DNA of 46,703 nt from assembly GCF_015558675.1 (NCBI RefSeq), contig NZ_JADMOL010000006.1, positions 114,876 through 161,578 of the forward strand, given 5' to 3'. Made by a program: the position numbers and the translations under genes. Positions 36,549 to 45,691 of this stretch are shown one piece after another. A model generated the notes under the pieces. The model searched no databases. It worked only from the letters and a program-made list of their open reading frames with translations, and was not told the DNA's origin. Positions within the stretch are counted from its first letter, which is position 1. Each line of letters begins with the position of its first letter. Origin of the DNA: Paenibacillus sp. 1001270B_150601_E10. Lineage in GTDB: Bacteria; Bacillota; Bacilli; Paenibacillales; Paenibacillaceae.

Positions 36549-36950
36549 ATGGCCGATATTAAACCATTTTTCATGTTTGAAGGCAATGCTGAAGAGGCAA
36601 TGAATTTTTACATGTCCCTCTTTAAAAACTCCAAGATTGTAAGCATTTCTCGTTATGGTTCAGAAGGGCCAGGAAAAGAAGGTACAGTCGTACAAGCTGT
36701 GTTTTCGCTTAACGGACAAGAGTTCATGTGTATCGATAGTTATGTCAATCATGCGTTTACCTTCACGCCCTCTTTGTCCTTGTTCGTGACGCTGGACTCT
36801 GAGGAAGAGGTTGATGAAGCATTCGCCAAGCTATCCGAAAATGGCAAGGTCCTAATGCCATTAGACGCCTATCCATTCAGTAAAAGATATGGATGGATCA
36901 ATGATCAATTCGGCGTATCTTGGCAGTTGAGCCTTAGAATGGAGTCCTAA
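36549..36950 (+). CDS. PhnB/YjdN-like VOC family protein
   Basis: 133 residues. Start IKPFFMFEGNAEEAMNFYMSLFKNSKIVSISRYG is the PhnB-like (old name 3-demethylubiquinone-9 methyltransferase-like) pattern, and the end YGWINDQFGVSWQLS is its second-half motif. Function of the family is unknown; there is no methyltransferase domain despite older names. AAGGAG lies upstream of the ATG. Terminator follows. Confidence 0.92.
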   Translation: MADIKPFFMFEGNAEEAMNFYMSLFKNSKIVSISRYGSEGPGKEGTVVQAVFSLNGQEFMCIDSYVNHAFTFTPSLSLFVTLDSEEEVDEAFAKLSENGKVLMPLDAYPFSKRYGWINDQFGVSWQLSLRMES

Positions 36951-36965
36951 ACGACTCACTACCGT

Positions 36966-37005
36966 AAAAAGCCCCGAGACTAAAGAACGCATCTCGGGGT
37001 TATTT
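36966..37005. terminator. bidirectional terminator
   Basis: Stem CCCCGAGA / TCTCGGGG with a 12-nt loop, A run before and T-rich tract after, between converging genes. Confidence 0.78.
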
Positions 37006-37025
37006 GTTGTATTCTGCTTGATGCT

Positions 37026-37913
37026 CTACATGGATGATGAAGTGTTCAGCGCATACAACTGCGAAACCAATAGGTCAAGCCGCTCCTTGACCAGGATTGC
37101 CTCTGTATATCGAACAGGGATGCCTTCATAGCCGTAATAGATGCCGGCTAATCCTCCAGCGATTGCACCGATCGTATCCGAGTCTCCTCCTAGATTAGCC
37201 GCCTTTTGCACGGCTTCAGCATAGTTCGTCGAATGGAGTAAAATATGCAGTACCCATCTAAAGGTATGCACGACAAAGCCGCTCGGCGGGCAATCCGGCA
37301 ATGCCTCCACATGTCCCTCGTATTCGCTGCCTGCTACCTCTGCCAGAATGACTGATCTTAAGTCTTCTCCTTGCAGAAGCCTGTAGGCCATTCGATTATA
37401 CATGACGCAGACTTCAGTGCATCGTGGATCGTAATGTGTCATCCGTGATTGCATGGCCGTTATTCGTTCGATATCCGCAGTGTCCTTGTAGGCCAGTGCC
37501 ACCGGCAGGCAGCGCATGAGAGAGCCGTTTCCAGCGCTTTGTCCTAGATCCATGTGTGCAATAAAGGCCGCTTCAAACCAGTCCCCGTCATATTTATGAA
37601 ATACTTGGCGGATGATATTCCCTATGTCCTTAGGTCGAGATTCGTACCATTTTATAAAAAAGCGCCCGATAGCTTCCTTCGGTTCGGCTGGATCTTCAAG
37701 AATTCCCTCTACAACGCAAAGCGTCATCATCGTATCGTCAGTCACTTCCCCTGGTTCCAGGTTCCATACTCCGCCACCGATAATCTCTGTTAAGTAGCCG
37801 TGCTTCGCCTCAATCTCCTTTGTATTCATAAACTCCGTTGTCCCGCCAAGGGCGTCGCCCACAGCTACTCCATATAGACCGCCTTTAATGCGATTGATTA
37901 GTTGGATATCCAT
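37026..37913 (-). CDS. ADP-ribosylglycohydrolase (DraG/ARH family)
   Basis: 295 residues. Metal-site motifs: GDALGGTTEF at 19-28, VTDDTMM at 57-63, and NLGGDSDTIGAIAGGLAG near 241-258, which together bind two Mg ions. GNGSLMRCLPVAL lies in between. The family removes ADP-ribose from proteins or small molecules in the cytosol. It is single; no ADP-ribosyltransferase gene lies in the window, so its substrate is open. Confidence 0.93.
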   Translation of the reverse strand: MDIQLINRIKGGLYGVAVGDALGGTTEFMNTKEIEAKHGYLTEIIGGGVWNLEPGEVTDDTMMTLCVVEGILEDPAEPKEAIGRFFIKWYESRPKDIGNIIRQVFHKYDGDWFEAAFIAHMDLGQSAGNGSLMRCLPVALAYKDTADIERITAMQSRMTHYDPRCTEVCVMYNRMAYRLLQGEDLRSVILAEVAGSEYEGHVEALPDCPPSGFVVHTFRWVLHILLHSTNYAEAVQKAANLGGDSDTIGAIAGGLAGIYYGYEGIPVRYTEAILVKERLDLLVSQLYALNTSSSM

Positions 37914-38270
37914 AACAACACCACATCTTTATATTTTTTGAAAAGAAATAAGTATACTTGCCGTGCAATAATCGTTACGTTTCTACAGCTAGAGCTCACC
38001 ATTAATGCTATCTCCAGTTTAAACCTTTATTTAACTTGTTAACAACTTCAAGTTAATTTTAACCCTCTTATGCGATGTATGGTCCCTTTTCACGATCTAG
38101 GTCTCCTTTGTACCTAGGCATAAGTCCAGTCCCCTAATAGACCACAGGCTATTACCAAGTTAAGGATAACGAGATAAGCTAGTTATAGCATAGGGTTGTA
38201 GGCTTCTACATTCTGCAGAAACACATGAGCAGCATTGGATCTAGACTAGGGAGATGAGACTATCAAAACG
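37914..38270. other. intergenic region with inverted repeat
   Basis: No gene seen. TTAACTTG-N10-CAAGTTAA (38032-38057) has perfect 8-bp arms and could be an operator for either neighbour. The rest is without recognised signals. Confidence 0.4.
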
Positions 38271-39293
38271 GTGAGAAAAGTTCTATTCTATTTGGGTGCA
38301 GCTATCATTTTGTTCGTGGGGATCGCATTGATCTTCCCTACTTGGACTCCGAAGATAGCTGGAGAAAACAGCATTAGTGAACTTAAGCAAGTCGACATTA
38401 ATGGCACTTATCATGAGCTGATGATACGAGGCCATGACAAGAACAATCCCATTATTATTTTTGTACATGGTGGTCCCGGCGTTTCGGAGATTCCCTATGT
38501 AACCAAATACCAGGATCAATTGGAGAAGGATTTCACGATCGTCCATTATGATCAAAGAGCCAGTGGAAAATCATATCACTTTGGCGAGGATTACAAGGAC
38601 CTGTCAACAGATCTATTAGTCAACGATTTATTGTCCTTGACGGATTACATATCCACACGCTTCAATCAAAAGAAAGTCATTCTAGCAGGACACTCCTTCG
38701 GAACGTACATTGGCTTACAGGCTGCGCAGCAAGCTCCTGAGAAATACGAAGCATATATCGGCATCGGACAAATGTCCGACACCTTAGAGAGTGAGATGGA
38801 TGGGTTACATTTCACAATTGAACAAGCTAAATGGAGCGGTAATACGACTGATGTCGAGTACCTGCAAGGGTTAATTGATAAAGTTCAAAGCGGTGATAGG
38901 TTAACTCCACGGCAATATGTTCGGAAATATGGCGGCGCAGCTAGACTGATCGATGAGAATGCGGATATGGAAAAAGGGTTTTGGTTAGGTCCTGAGTATA
39001 ATCTATTGGATCGCATTCGTTATATCCGCGGTGCAGCTTACAGCCAGGAAGTATTAACTGGGCAAGCAATGAAAAAACCTTTACCCACTATTGTAACGAA
39101 GCTGGATCTGCCCGTATATTTTATAATGGGACAATACGATTATATGACATCGACAACATCAGCAAAGACTTACTTTGATCAAATTGATGCTAGTCAAAAA
39201 GAATTTATAACCTACGAACAATCCGCACATTATCCACAGTTTGAAGAAAAAGAAAAATTCTCGAAGTGGATGGCGGATACCTTTGCGAAATAA
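38271..39293 (+). CDS. membrane-anchored alpha/beta hydrolase (proline iminopeptidase-like)
   Basis: 340 residues with a GTG start at 38271; the nearest GGGAG is 18 nt away, so the start is uncertain. Residues 4-23 are a membrane anchor or uncleaved signal (VLFYLGAAIILFVGIALIFP). Oxyanion-hole motif HGGPG at 66-70, DQRASGKS at 94-101 (as DQRGxGxS of proline iminopeptidases), nucleophile S142 in GHSFG, acid probably in IMGQYDYMT, and His in SAHYPQFE. Substrate unknown. Confidence 0.9.
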   Translation: MRKVLFYLGAAIILFVGIALIFPTWTPKIAGENSISELKQVDINGTYHELMIRGHDKNNPIIIFVHGGPGVSEIPYVTKYQDQLEKDFTIVHYDQRASGKSYHFGEDYKDLSTDLLVNDLLSLTDYISTRFNQKKVILAGHSFGTYIGLQAAQQAPEKYEAYIGIGQMSDTLESEMDGLHFTIEQAKWSGNTTDVEYLQGLIDKVQSGDRLTPRQYVRKYGGAARLIDENADMEKGFWLGPEYNLLDRIRYIRGAAYSQEVLTGQAMKKPLPTIVTKLDLPVYFIMGQYDYMTSTTSAKTYFDQIDASQKEFITYEQSAHYPQFEEKEKFSKWMADTFAK

Positions 39294-39295
39294 TA

Positions 39296-40340
39296 ATGTC
39301 AATTAAGTCTTTCGATCTGCCGCCAGATGAGGCCTTTCACGAATATCCAGCATTCTGAGCGAAAGGCTGGGAGCAGTTTGCCGCAAAGATGCCGCGTTTT
39401 TGACTGTTTTAGCCACTGACCCGGATTTATTGAATGGGATAGATCTTGAACGCATATCGAACGCAAACAAGGCGAAAGGAAAAGCATTGTCACGATTTAG
39501 AAGCTACGGCATGTCTAACAAGATTAGTTGGTCAATCGTTACCGAACCACCCCAAGCATGGGCAGCTAAGGTATTTCCAGACGTTGAAGAAGAACATTTG
39601 ATAGACACCATGTGGGAGGCCATTTTCAACACTGTCCGAACGATTCTGAGGACTCCAGTGCTGCCTGGCGAAAACATCTTCAAACGCTTAATGAAAAGGC
39701 CAACCAGTTGAATGGTAAAAGATATCGTGCGCTACGTTATCGTGGAGACGGCACTGATTTAAGAATAAAATTGCCGTCAAAACACCTATGGGTGAGCGAT
39801 GCCGGCAATACGAACGCGAATGGCGTTCCGTTTGTTGCCAATATCCCCTCTGAAGAGATATGGACTGCTCCGCTGAAGGAAGGCGTTTACGGCACGGTCC
39901 GCAGTACTAAGCCGTTAAGCTATGGCGGCACGATCATTAAGGACTTCTCGTTGACTTTTGAAAGCGGTAGGATTTTTGATATTCAAGCAGAAGAAGGGTT
40001 GGAGGTGCTTAAAAAACTCATCTCGATCGATGAGGGATCTGCATATCTTGGTGAAGTCGCACTGGTTCCCCATCGTTCGCCTATCTCGGATACGAACCTG
40101 ATTTTCTATAATACGCTATTTGATGAAAATGCTTCTTGCCATCTGGCAATCGGTAATGCGTATCCCTTCTGTCTTGAAGGCGGCAAGGAAATGACTGATG
40201 GAGAGTTAACCGCGGGTGGCTTGAATTCAAGTCTAGTCCATGTAGATTTTATGATGGGTTCCGCTGATATGGATATTGACGGTGAGCTTGCGGATGGATG
40301 CATAGAACCGGTATTTCGCAAGGGCAACTGGGCTTTCTAG
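39296..40340 (+). pseudogene. M29 family aminopeptidase (AmpS-like), broken
   Basis: The first 75 or so residues are missing. The remaining frame begins near 39303 (FDLPPDEAFHEYPAF), meets a TGA at 39356-39358, shifts near 39400 into TDPDLLNGIDLERISNANKAKGKALSRF...VSWSIV-like sequence, and shifts again near 39645 into the rest (AAWRKHLQTLNEKA to EPVFRKGNWAF). The C-terminal half is intact, including FVANIPSEEIWTAPLK, KPLSYGG, LGEVALVPH and HVDFMMGSADMDIDG, which contain the metal ligands of M29 peptidases. Three separate lesions show it is dead. Confidence 0.88.
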
Positions 40341-40400
40341 TCCAATCTGCATCCTCAATACGACAAGGAATACATCTTACTCAGGCGAATAACAAGCGGT

Positions 40401-40429
40401 ACAACCACGTCAAGATATGGCGTGGTTGT
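40401..40429. terminator. hairpin after the aminopeptidase relic
   Basis: ACAACCACG / CGTGGTTGT with an 11-nt loop. There is no real T run, so it is a weak terminator candidate. Confidence 0.35.
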
Positions 40430-40490
40430 GCTCATTATACGGATTACTATTTCATAACGCACTACATGATATGGCAGAACCTCGGGCCGT

Positions 40491-41240
40491 TTATTCTGAG
40501 GATATGACATCCCACTTTCCGAACAATGTTAAGCCTGCCGACTTAGCAAGTGACGTAGACGCCTCGTTATCGAGCTGGCAGCGGTACTGGGGCTCGTGTC
40601 CGTGTTCATAGGCGTACTTACTGATGGAACGCACCACTTTCCGAGCGTGTCCCTTTCCTCTGTAGCTTGCAAGCGTTAGTACACCGAGGTCTGCGATCTT
40701 ATCATTTTCCCAAGGATACATGCTTGCGGCGCAAACCAATTGGTTCTGTTCGAAGGAGCCGAACACTGCCCAGTGCTCCAGTTCAACGTAAGCGTCATCC
40801 AAGTCTTGTTCCGAGGATGAGGATTGGAAGGCAGAGAATACCTCTGAATCTTCTTCTGTTAACTGGCGCAACTCACCTTTCACACTTTCTTGCAGCAGGG
40901 CATTCTTCTGGGCGTCTGTATAATAGAACACATAATCTGCACCATGCAGCTTTACTCCCGCTTCATTCAATTTCTCGCGAAATGTCCGCTCAGACATGTC
41001 ATGGAACGGATAGAGTCCTAACCTATCGGCCAGCTGAGGCGTTAAGGCCACCCTCACTCGACCGTCGGCGGTTTCCAGCACCATGATCTGACGATCTGCG
41101 TCCAGTGTAGAATTGATCGTGACGGAAAAGACGTTATCACGATAAAGAATGTCTCCATTCACAAAGGGCTTTTCCCAATAATCAATCACGGTCTGGGAAA
41201 ATGCAGGCATTGTCCCTTTCCGACTGGCTTGATTAGCCAT
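40491..41240 (-). CDS. GNAT family N-acetyltransferase with N-terminal extension
   Basis: 249 residues from the ATG at 41240 (AAAGGA upstream). The GNAT domain is in the second half: LRQLTEEDSEVFSAFQ (about 125) to the acetyl-CoA loop SYRGKGHARKVVRSI (about 205) and CQLDNEASTSLAKSAGLTLFGKW. The first 115 residues form a separate part (WEKPFVNGDILYRDNVFSVTINSTLD..., TPQLADRLGL) seen in a group of double-domain GNATs, possibly a degenerate acetyltransferase half. Substrate unknown. Confidence 0.87.
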   Translation of the reverse strand: MANQASRKGTMPAFSQTVIDYWEKPFVNGDILYRDNVFSVTINSTLDADRQIMVLETADGRVRVALTPQLADRLGLYPFHDMSERTFREKLNEAGVKLHGADYVFYYTDAQKNALLQESVKGELRQLTEEDSEVFSAFQSSSSEQDLDDAYVELEHWAVFGSFEQNQLVCAASMYPWENDKIADLGVLTLASYRGKGHARKVVRSISKYAYEHGHEPQYRCQLDNEASTSLAKSAGLTLFGKWDVISSE

Positions 41241-41413
41241 GAAGCTCACTTCCTTTCTCCACTGAATGGTAACAGAACCCCTCTTTGAACAGTTAATAAA
41301 GTATGATTAAGAAAGATTTTTACAAAACCCATAGGAATCGTTGTACAGAATGCTTCTTCAAATGCCGGATTAAAAGAAAAAAGGAGAATGGATAAGATGA
41401 CGGAGCAAGCATT

Positions 41414-41451
41414 ACAAAACCCTCGTATCGTAATGGAAACGAGGGTTTTGT
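41414..41451 (-). terminator. terminator of the hexosaminidase gene
   Basis: ACAAAACCCTCGT / ACGAGGGTTTTGT, 13-bp perfect stem, 12-nt loop, 14 bp after the stop. Confidence 0.8.
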
Positions 41452-41464
41452 GTGTGTGGTTCAT

Positions 41465-44400
41465 TTACTGATTCTGCTGAAACTCCTTTATCAATGTCTT
41501 CATCGGGTCTAATGGACGATTGGCGTCATAAGGATAACGGTTCAATACCTGAAGCAGCAACTTGTAGAGCTTCGAATTGCTGTTTACTTTTGAGAAAAGG
41601 CTGTCCATCTTAGTTATCAACTGTTTGTATTCAGGGAGCTGTCCAGGTGAATACACCTCGAACTCGAAGAACGAATTGCCGAATACCGTTGCGCGCTTCA
41701 CGCCCTGGAACTTGACATAACGTGCCGAAGTGGTGTCAAAATCAAGAATGTCCAACGTCCCTTTTGACTCAATGATTCCGCCTTCTCCGGAAATATTTCG
41801 CCAATTTGATTTATCGTCAGATACCAGAATTTGATATTTATCTGCATAAGCGCCCTGCCACTTAATCGTTACTTTGTTTATGTCCTTAACCTCACCCAAG
41901 TCAACAAGGAACCAAGCATCATCGACGTACTGACTGGACCAGCGTGTGGATTCATTGCCATCGACAGCCTTATCCGGTGAGTAGTAAGGGAACTCCAGTT
42001 CTGAAGACTCTGTAACCTTTTGAAGCGCTAAGTTCTCCGTACTCAACAACTCGATCGCCTTGTTATGAATCACAACATTATCCAATAGACCCTTGAATGC
42101 GTTCGTCTCGCTGCCGATGCGCAGAGTTGGCAGCACTAGCGTATGCATCTTCGGATATTGCATTTCCAGACGCTCCACATATTCATCGATATTGACAAAC
42201 AGGGATACGCCCTTGTCATCACCTTTCAGCAAGATATGCGTCCACTTGTTCTCAGGAACAACATAGTTGAACGTACTGTTATAATGCTCTTTGGTAAACC
42301 CGAGTTTGCCCGTACTGCCGAGCTTCAGCTTTAATGTCCCAACTGGCGATTCCATTAGGACGGCGTCATCTGGATTATTTTTGTCCGGCTTAATCCACAT
42401 CGAGGCTGTCCAACCGAATCCTAATGCTTCAACAGGTGTTTCGATATAGCTCTTACCGCCGTTGAACCGTGCGCCTTGCTCATACTTGCCTTCGGTGATC
42501 TCCACGTTCACGGCTTTACCGTCAAAGCCATTGCCGGAGTCATCTTTAAAGTCTTGTTCGAATGGGTACTGCATCACAAGATTATCCGAATGGTTTACGG
42601 TGATTTTGTGAGAACGATCTGCATTCGGTGCATCGCCAATGGCCTTTGTCCGCTGCTCGAAGCGCGAGAAGGATTTGTCATCTCTTGTGCCAGTCCACAT
42701 CTTCTCTGCTACGACCTGGATGCCTGGAAGCAATCGAATGTGTGCATCATCCATGGAAAGGCCATTTGCGTCGGATACATCGTTCCACATGGAGAACATT
42801 CCGCCCTTCACGCGTGGATGGCCAAGCGGCAGCGTCGTGGTTTCCCATTTATTAGGCTCCCATTCATCATAAAGGAACTGCGAATTCAGATAATTGCCAT
42901 AGAGAGTTGGTACGATGTACATGTATACGTTTTGAGTGTTGATCACGTCATATCCAAGATCAACGGCTTGCTGCGGCGCACCGTAAGGTTCATGCCAGAT
43001 GTCCATGGTTGCATCATTACTAATTGGAGTTGTTCCATTATACTGCGTTAAGCCCCCCCACAGATGTGGATGCTTGCCCTTGCTGTTAATATGCTTAACG
43101 AGTGTATCCATGTACCAGCGGAATCGTTCGACATCCGGACCCCAATATTCATCTGTGCCGATATGAACTTCCGGTCCTACAAAGGTCGGATCATTACCAT
43201 CCAAGTACTCATTGAATAAGTTTTTGACAAATTCTATCGTTTCCGGCTTCGAAATATCTAGAGCATGATCATTGCCTAGTGCAGAATTGTACGTTGTAAA
43301 TGCACGGGAATGCCCAGGAGTATCGATTTCTGGAATGATGTTTACACCATAATCCATACCCATAAGCTGCAAGTCTTTAAATTCCTGCTTTGTATAATGG
43401 CCGTTGCTGCTAGCTAGTCCAGGATAGGTTGAGCTCTCAAGGCGATAGGCAGCCCTTGTTCCATCTGCGAATGGTGTTCCAACATCATCATTTAAGTGGA
43501 TTTGGAACATATTCATCTTGTACCAGGACAACAGCTTCACATAGTCCTGGAGAAATTCTATGGTAAAGAATTTGCGAGCAACGTCAATCATGAGGCCGCG
43601 TTTCTCATACTTCGGATAGTCTCTTGCTTCTCCACGCGGAATTGTACGATCTTCATTCTGCTTAATAATTTGCAGGGCTGTTCTCGTTCCGAAGAAAGCG
43701 CCATTTGCCGAGGAGGAAGTTATGGATACGTAATCACCTACCTTGAACACGTTGCCTTCATCCCCTAGCCACGATAAGGCTGGATCAATAGCAAGGTAGA
43801 GATCACCAGATTGCGGCTCGCCGGTAACGACTTCCAACTGGTAGCCTGTCAGATCCAGTAGGTCATCACGAGTCAGCTCTGCTGCTTTATGCAGAACAGA
43901 TTCATCCTTCGGATTCACGACAATTCGTGAGGCTTGGGTTAACGTATAATGGCCTGATTCACCGTACCATTCTCGAAGTGAAGGAATGACTTCCGGCTCG
44001 GGATTGCGATCCGGCGTTTGCTGTTTGAGACCTGGAACAAGAACGGCGATACTGCTTGACAACAGTTTCCGGTTAGGATCGTGTTGATCCTCTACTTGCA
44101 CAATAAGATTTACCTTGGCGTTTACTAGCGGCGTGCGTATGTTGCCTTCGAGGTCTATTACGGGGAGTCTGTCACTTCCAAATAAGCTTACATTGTAGCC
44201 TTCAGGTACTTCAGCCGTTGACCAATCGAGCTTTGTTTGCCCAGGTTGGACCGTCAACGAAGCGGTTACCTTGTCAATGATCGATTGCAAATCACTTAAT
44301 TGATATACTTCAAATTCATAAAAGGAGTAACCATATAGCACACCTTCTACAGGTGCTCGCTTTATGCCTTGGAATTTCACGTAACGAGCTTCGAGCGAAG

Positions 44401-44983
44401 GAAAATCAACGGTTTCAACTCCTCCCTTGGATTGTATGATGCCATCGTTCTCTTTAACGTTTGTCCATGTCTGAGCGTCATCAGATACAAGAATTTTGTA
44501 GGTATCTGCTGGTGTTTGCCAGCGAATAACGACACGGTCGAATGCAGTCTTCTCACCAAGATCAACATAGAACCACTGGTTGTCATCTATCGCTGAGGAC
44601 CATCTTGTATTGCCTTTTCCATCAACTGCCAAGTTTGGTGTTAAGTAATCCACTTCATTGCCAGAGGAATAAGCCGGCTTATTTAAAGCATAGTTCGTTC
44701 CACCAAACGTAACCGCTGCAAGAAGGCGAGCTGCTTCATCATCTGATTGCCCGTTGGGAATGACATTACCATCCTTGTCATAAACGACCTCCGTAACACT
44801 TGGATTCCTTTCACCCAAAATTTTGGGATCAGTTGTGTTAGGGATAGCATTTTGAAGCTCAACCATGACATTCTCTTGTCCAGAATTCTGATTAAGAGCT
44901 TTAGCTGGTAGAACAGTTGTAAAGGCTGAGGTCAATACAATCATAAAGCTCAACAATAGTGAAACCGTTCGTGTGTTCTTCAT
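41465..44983 (-). CDS. secreted beta-N-acetylhexosaminidase, GH20, with two F5/8C modules and a LamG module
   Basis: 1172 residues from the ATG at 44983 (GGAGG 6 nt upstream; the GTG two codons before is inside the site). Signal peptide at 1-29 (VSLLLSFMIVLTSAFTTVLPAKA). F5/8C (CBM32-like) module at about 95-230, linker or Ig-like at 235-320, GH20 N-terminal domain at 335-455, GH20 catalytic barrel at 460-770 with the catalytic pair D611-E612 in HIGTDEYWG, LamG-like lectin module at about 800-975, and a second F5/8C module at 985-1120. The two F5/8C modules are close copies (TRWSS, YKILVSDD/YQILVSDD, ARYVKFQG). It releases GlcNAc or GalNAc from chitin or glycoconjugates outside the cell. No cell-wall anchor is seen. 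A cre-like site lies upstream. Confidence 0.95.
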   Translation of the reverse strand: MKNTRTVSLLLSFMIVLTSAFTTVLPAKALNQNSGQENVMVELQNAIPNTTDPKILGERNPSVTEVVYDKDGNVIPNGQSDDEAARLLAAVTFGGTNYALNKPAYSSGNEVDYLTPNLAVDGKGNTRWSSAIDDNQWFYVDLGEKTAFDRVVIRWQTPADTYKILVSDDAQTWTNVKENDGIIQSKGGVETVDFPSLEARYVKFQGIKRAPVEGVLYGYSFYEFEVYQLSDLQSIIDKVTASLTVQPGQTKLDWSTAEVPEGYNVSLFGSDRLPVIDLEGNIRTPLVNAKVNLIVQVEDQHDPNRKLLSSSIAVLVPGLKQQTPDRNPEPEVIPSLREWYGESGHYTLTQASRIVVNPKDESVLHKAAELTRDDLLDLTGYQLEVVTGEPQSGDLYLAIDPALSWLGDEGNVFKVGDYVSITSSSANGAFFGTRTALQIIKQNEDRTIPRGEARDYPKYEKRGLMIDVARKFFTIEFLQDYVKLLSWYKMNMFQIHLNDDVGTPFADGTRAAYRLESSTYPGLASSNGHYTKQEFKDLQLMGMDYGVNIIPEIDTPGHSRAFTTYNSALGNDHALDISKPETIEFVKNLFNEYLDGNDPTFVGPEVHIGTDEYWGPDVERFRWYMDTLVKHINSKGKHPHLWGGLTQYNGTTPISNDATMDIWHEPYGAPQQAVDLGYDVINTQNVYMYIVPTLYGNYLNSQFLYDEWEPNKWETTTLPLGHPRVKGGMFSMWNDVSDANGLSMDDAHIRLLPGIQVVAEKMWTGTRDDKSFSRFEQRTKAIGDAPNADRSHKITVNHSDNLVMQYPFEQDFKDDSGNGFDGKAVNVEITEGKYEQGARFNGGKSYIETPVEALGFGWTASMWIKPDKNNPDDAVLMESPVGTLKLKLGSTGKLGFTKEHYNSTFNYVVPENKWTHILLKGDDKGVSLFVNIDEYVERLEMQYPKMHTLVLPTLRIGSETNAFKGLLDNVVIHNKAIELLSTENLALQKVTESSELEFPYYSPDKAVDGNESTRWSSQYVDDAWFLVDLGEVKDINKVTIKWQGAYADKYQILVSDDKSNWRNISGEGGIIESKGTLDILDFDTTSARYVKFQGVKRATVFGNSFFEFEVYSPGQLPEYKQLITKMDSLFSKVNSNSKLYKLLLQVLNRYPYDANRPLDPMKTLIKEFQQNQ

Positions 44984-45064
44984 TCGCACCCTCCATATTT
45001 ATATGTTATCGATATACAAAAAGAGCGTTCTTTCTTATCCCTCCATTCTATTTTCGCGCCATAA

Positions 45065-45078
45065 AGTAAACGCTTACT
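45065..45078. promoter_or_regulatory. cre-like (catabolite repression) site
   Basis: AGTAAACGCTTACT, one base off a perfect palindrome, close to the CcpA consensus TGWAANCGNTNWCA except for the outer pair. It lies 82 bp before the hexosaminidase start, fitting carbon-catabolite control of a sugar-scavenging enzyme. The remaining stretch 45080-45250 shows nothing. Confidence 0.55.
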
Positions 45079-45250
45079 ATGTTAATCATTACTATAATAT
45101 AACAAAAATGCGCAAACAGAAAGTAGAAACTTTCCATTTTCACCCTTCTTATGTAATAATTTATCTAATTATTGAGACTTCTCAGAATGAAGCAATCGTA
45201 CATGTTCCGAATCAAATGATGGTTATGAAAACTCGTATCCATCCATTAAC

Positions 45251-45527
45251 CACTACAATTTTTCCTCTATTCTAGGCTGATCAGGTTTGCACTCTGGATC
45301 AGGCACTAAGCCTAATTGCGCCAACTTCATCAGATAATAGCACTCTTCCCTCATCATGTGATCCGGCATAAGCGGTGATATGCGGTCCAGCACTTCAGCT
45401 GACAACTCTAGCTCTTCCAGCTCTTATAAAAAGGCTCTGAACTAATTCATCTCCAAATCGATGTTCTTCCGTGATCTCCTAGAATCTGAAGCCAGAAGCG
45501 ATGTTCAAAAAGCGCCGATTGATCCAA
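45251..45527 (-). pseudogene. DUF2935 protein remnant with internal deletion
   Basis: From a TTG at 45527 with AAGGAGG 9 nt upstream comes the typical DUF2935 start (MDQSALFEHRFWLQILGDH). The frame then breaks, and after a shift the normal end appears (ELSAEVLDRISPLMPDHMMREECYYLMKLA then GLVPDPECKPDQPRIE) and a stop at 45251. A whole DUF2935 protein has about 270 residues; some 190 are missing. DUF2935 proteins are ferritin-like helical proteins of unknown role. Confidence 0.8.
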
Positions 45528-45644
45528 TGGATGACCTCCTTAATTGATTCTAACAAAGGTTATGTGGAAGTCTCAAAAATAATAACAACGAGCGTTTTTT
45601 CGAATGGTATGCTGTACTAGCGATAGTGTCTGGTGAACATGCGA

Positions 45645-45665
45645 AAAGCCGCATATAGCGGCTTT
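45645..45665 (-). terminator. terminator of the proline dehydrogenase gene
   Basis: AAAGCCGC, loop TATAT, GCGGCTTTTC on the minus strand, 27 bp after the stop. Confidence 0.75.
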
Positions 45666-45691
45666 CCCGGTGGAGTCATCTTGATTTTGCT

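Noticed and set aside
42476-43051. 191-residue open frame on the plus strand inside the hexosaminidase gene
   Set aside because: Lies wholly antisense to a clearly coding GH20 catalytic domain, has no recognisable domain, and reflects third-position codon bias.
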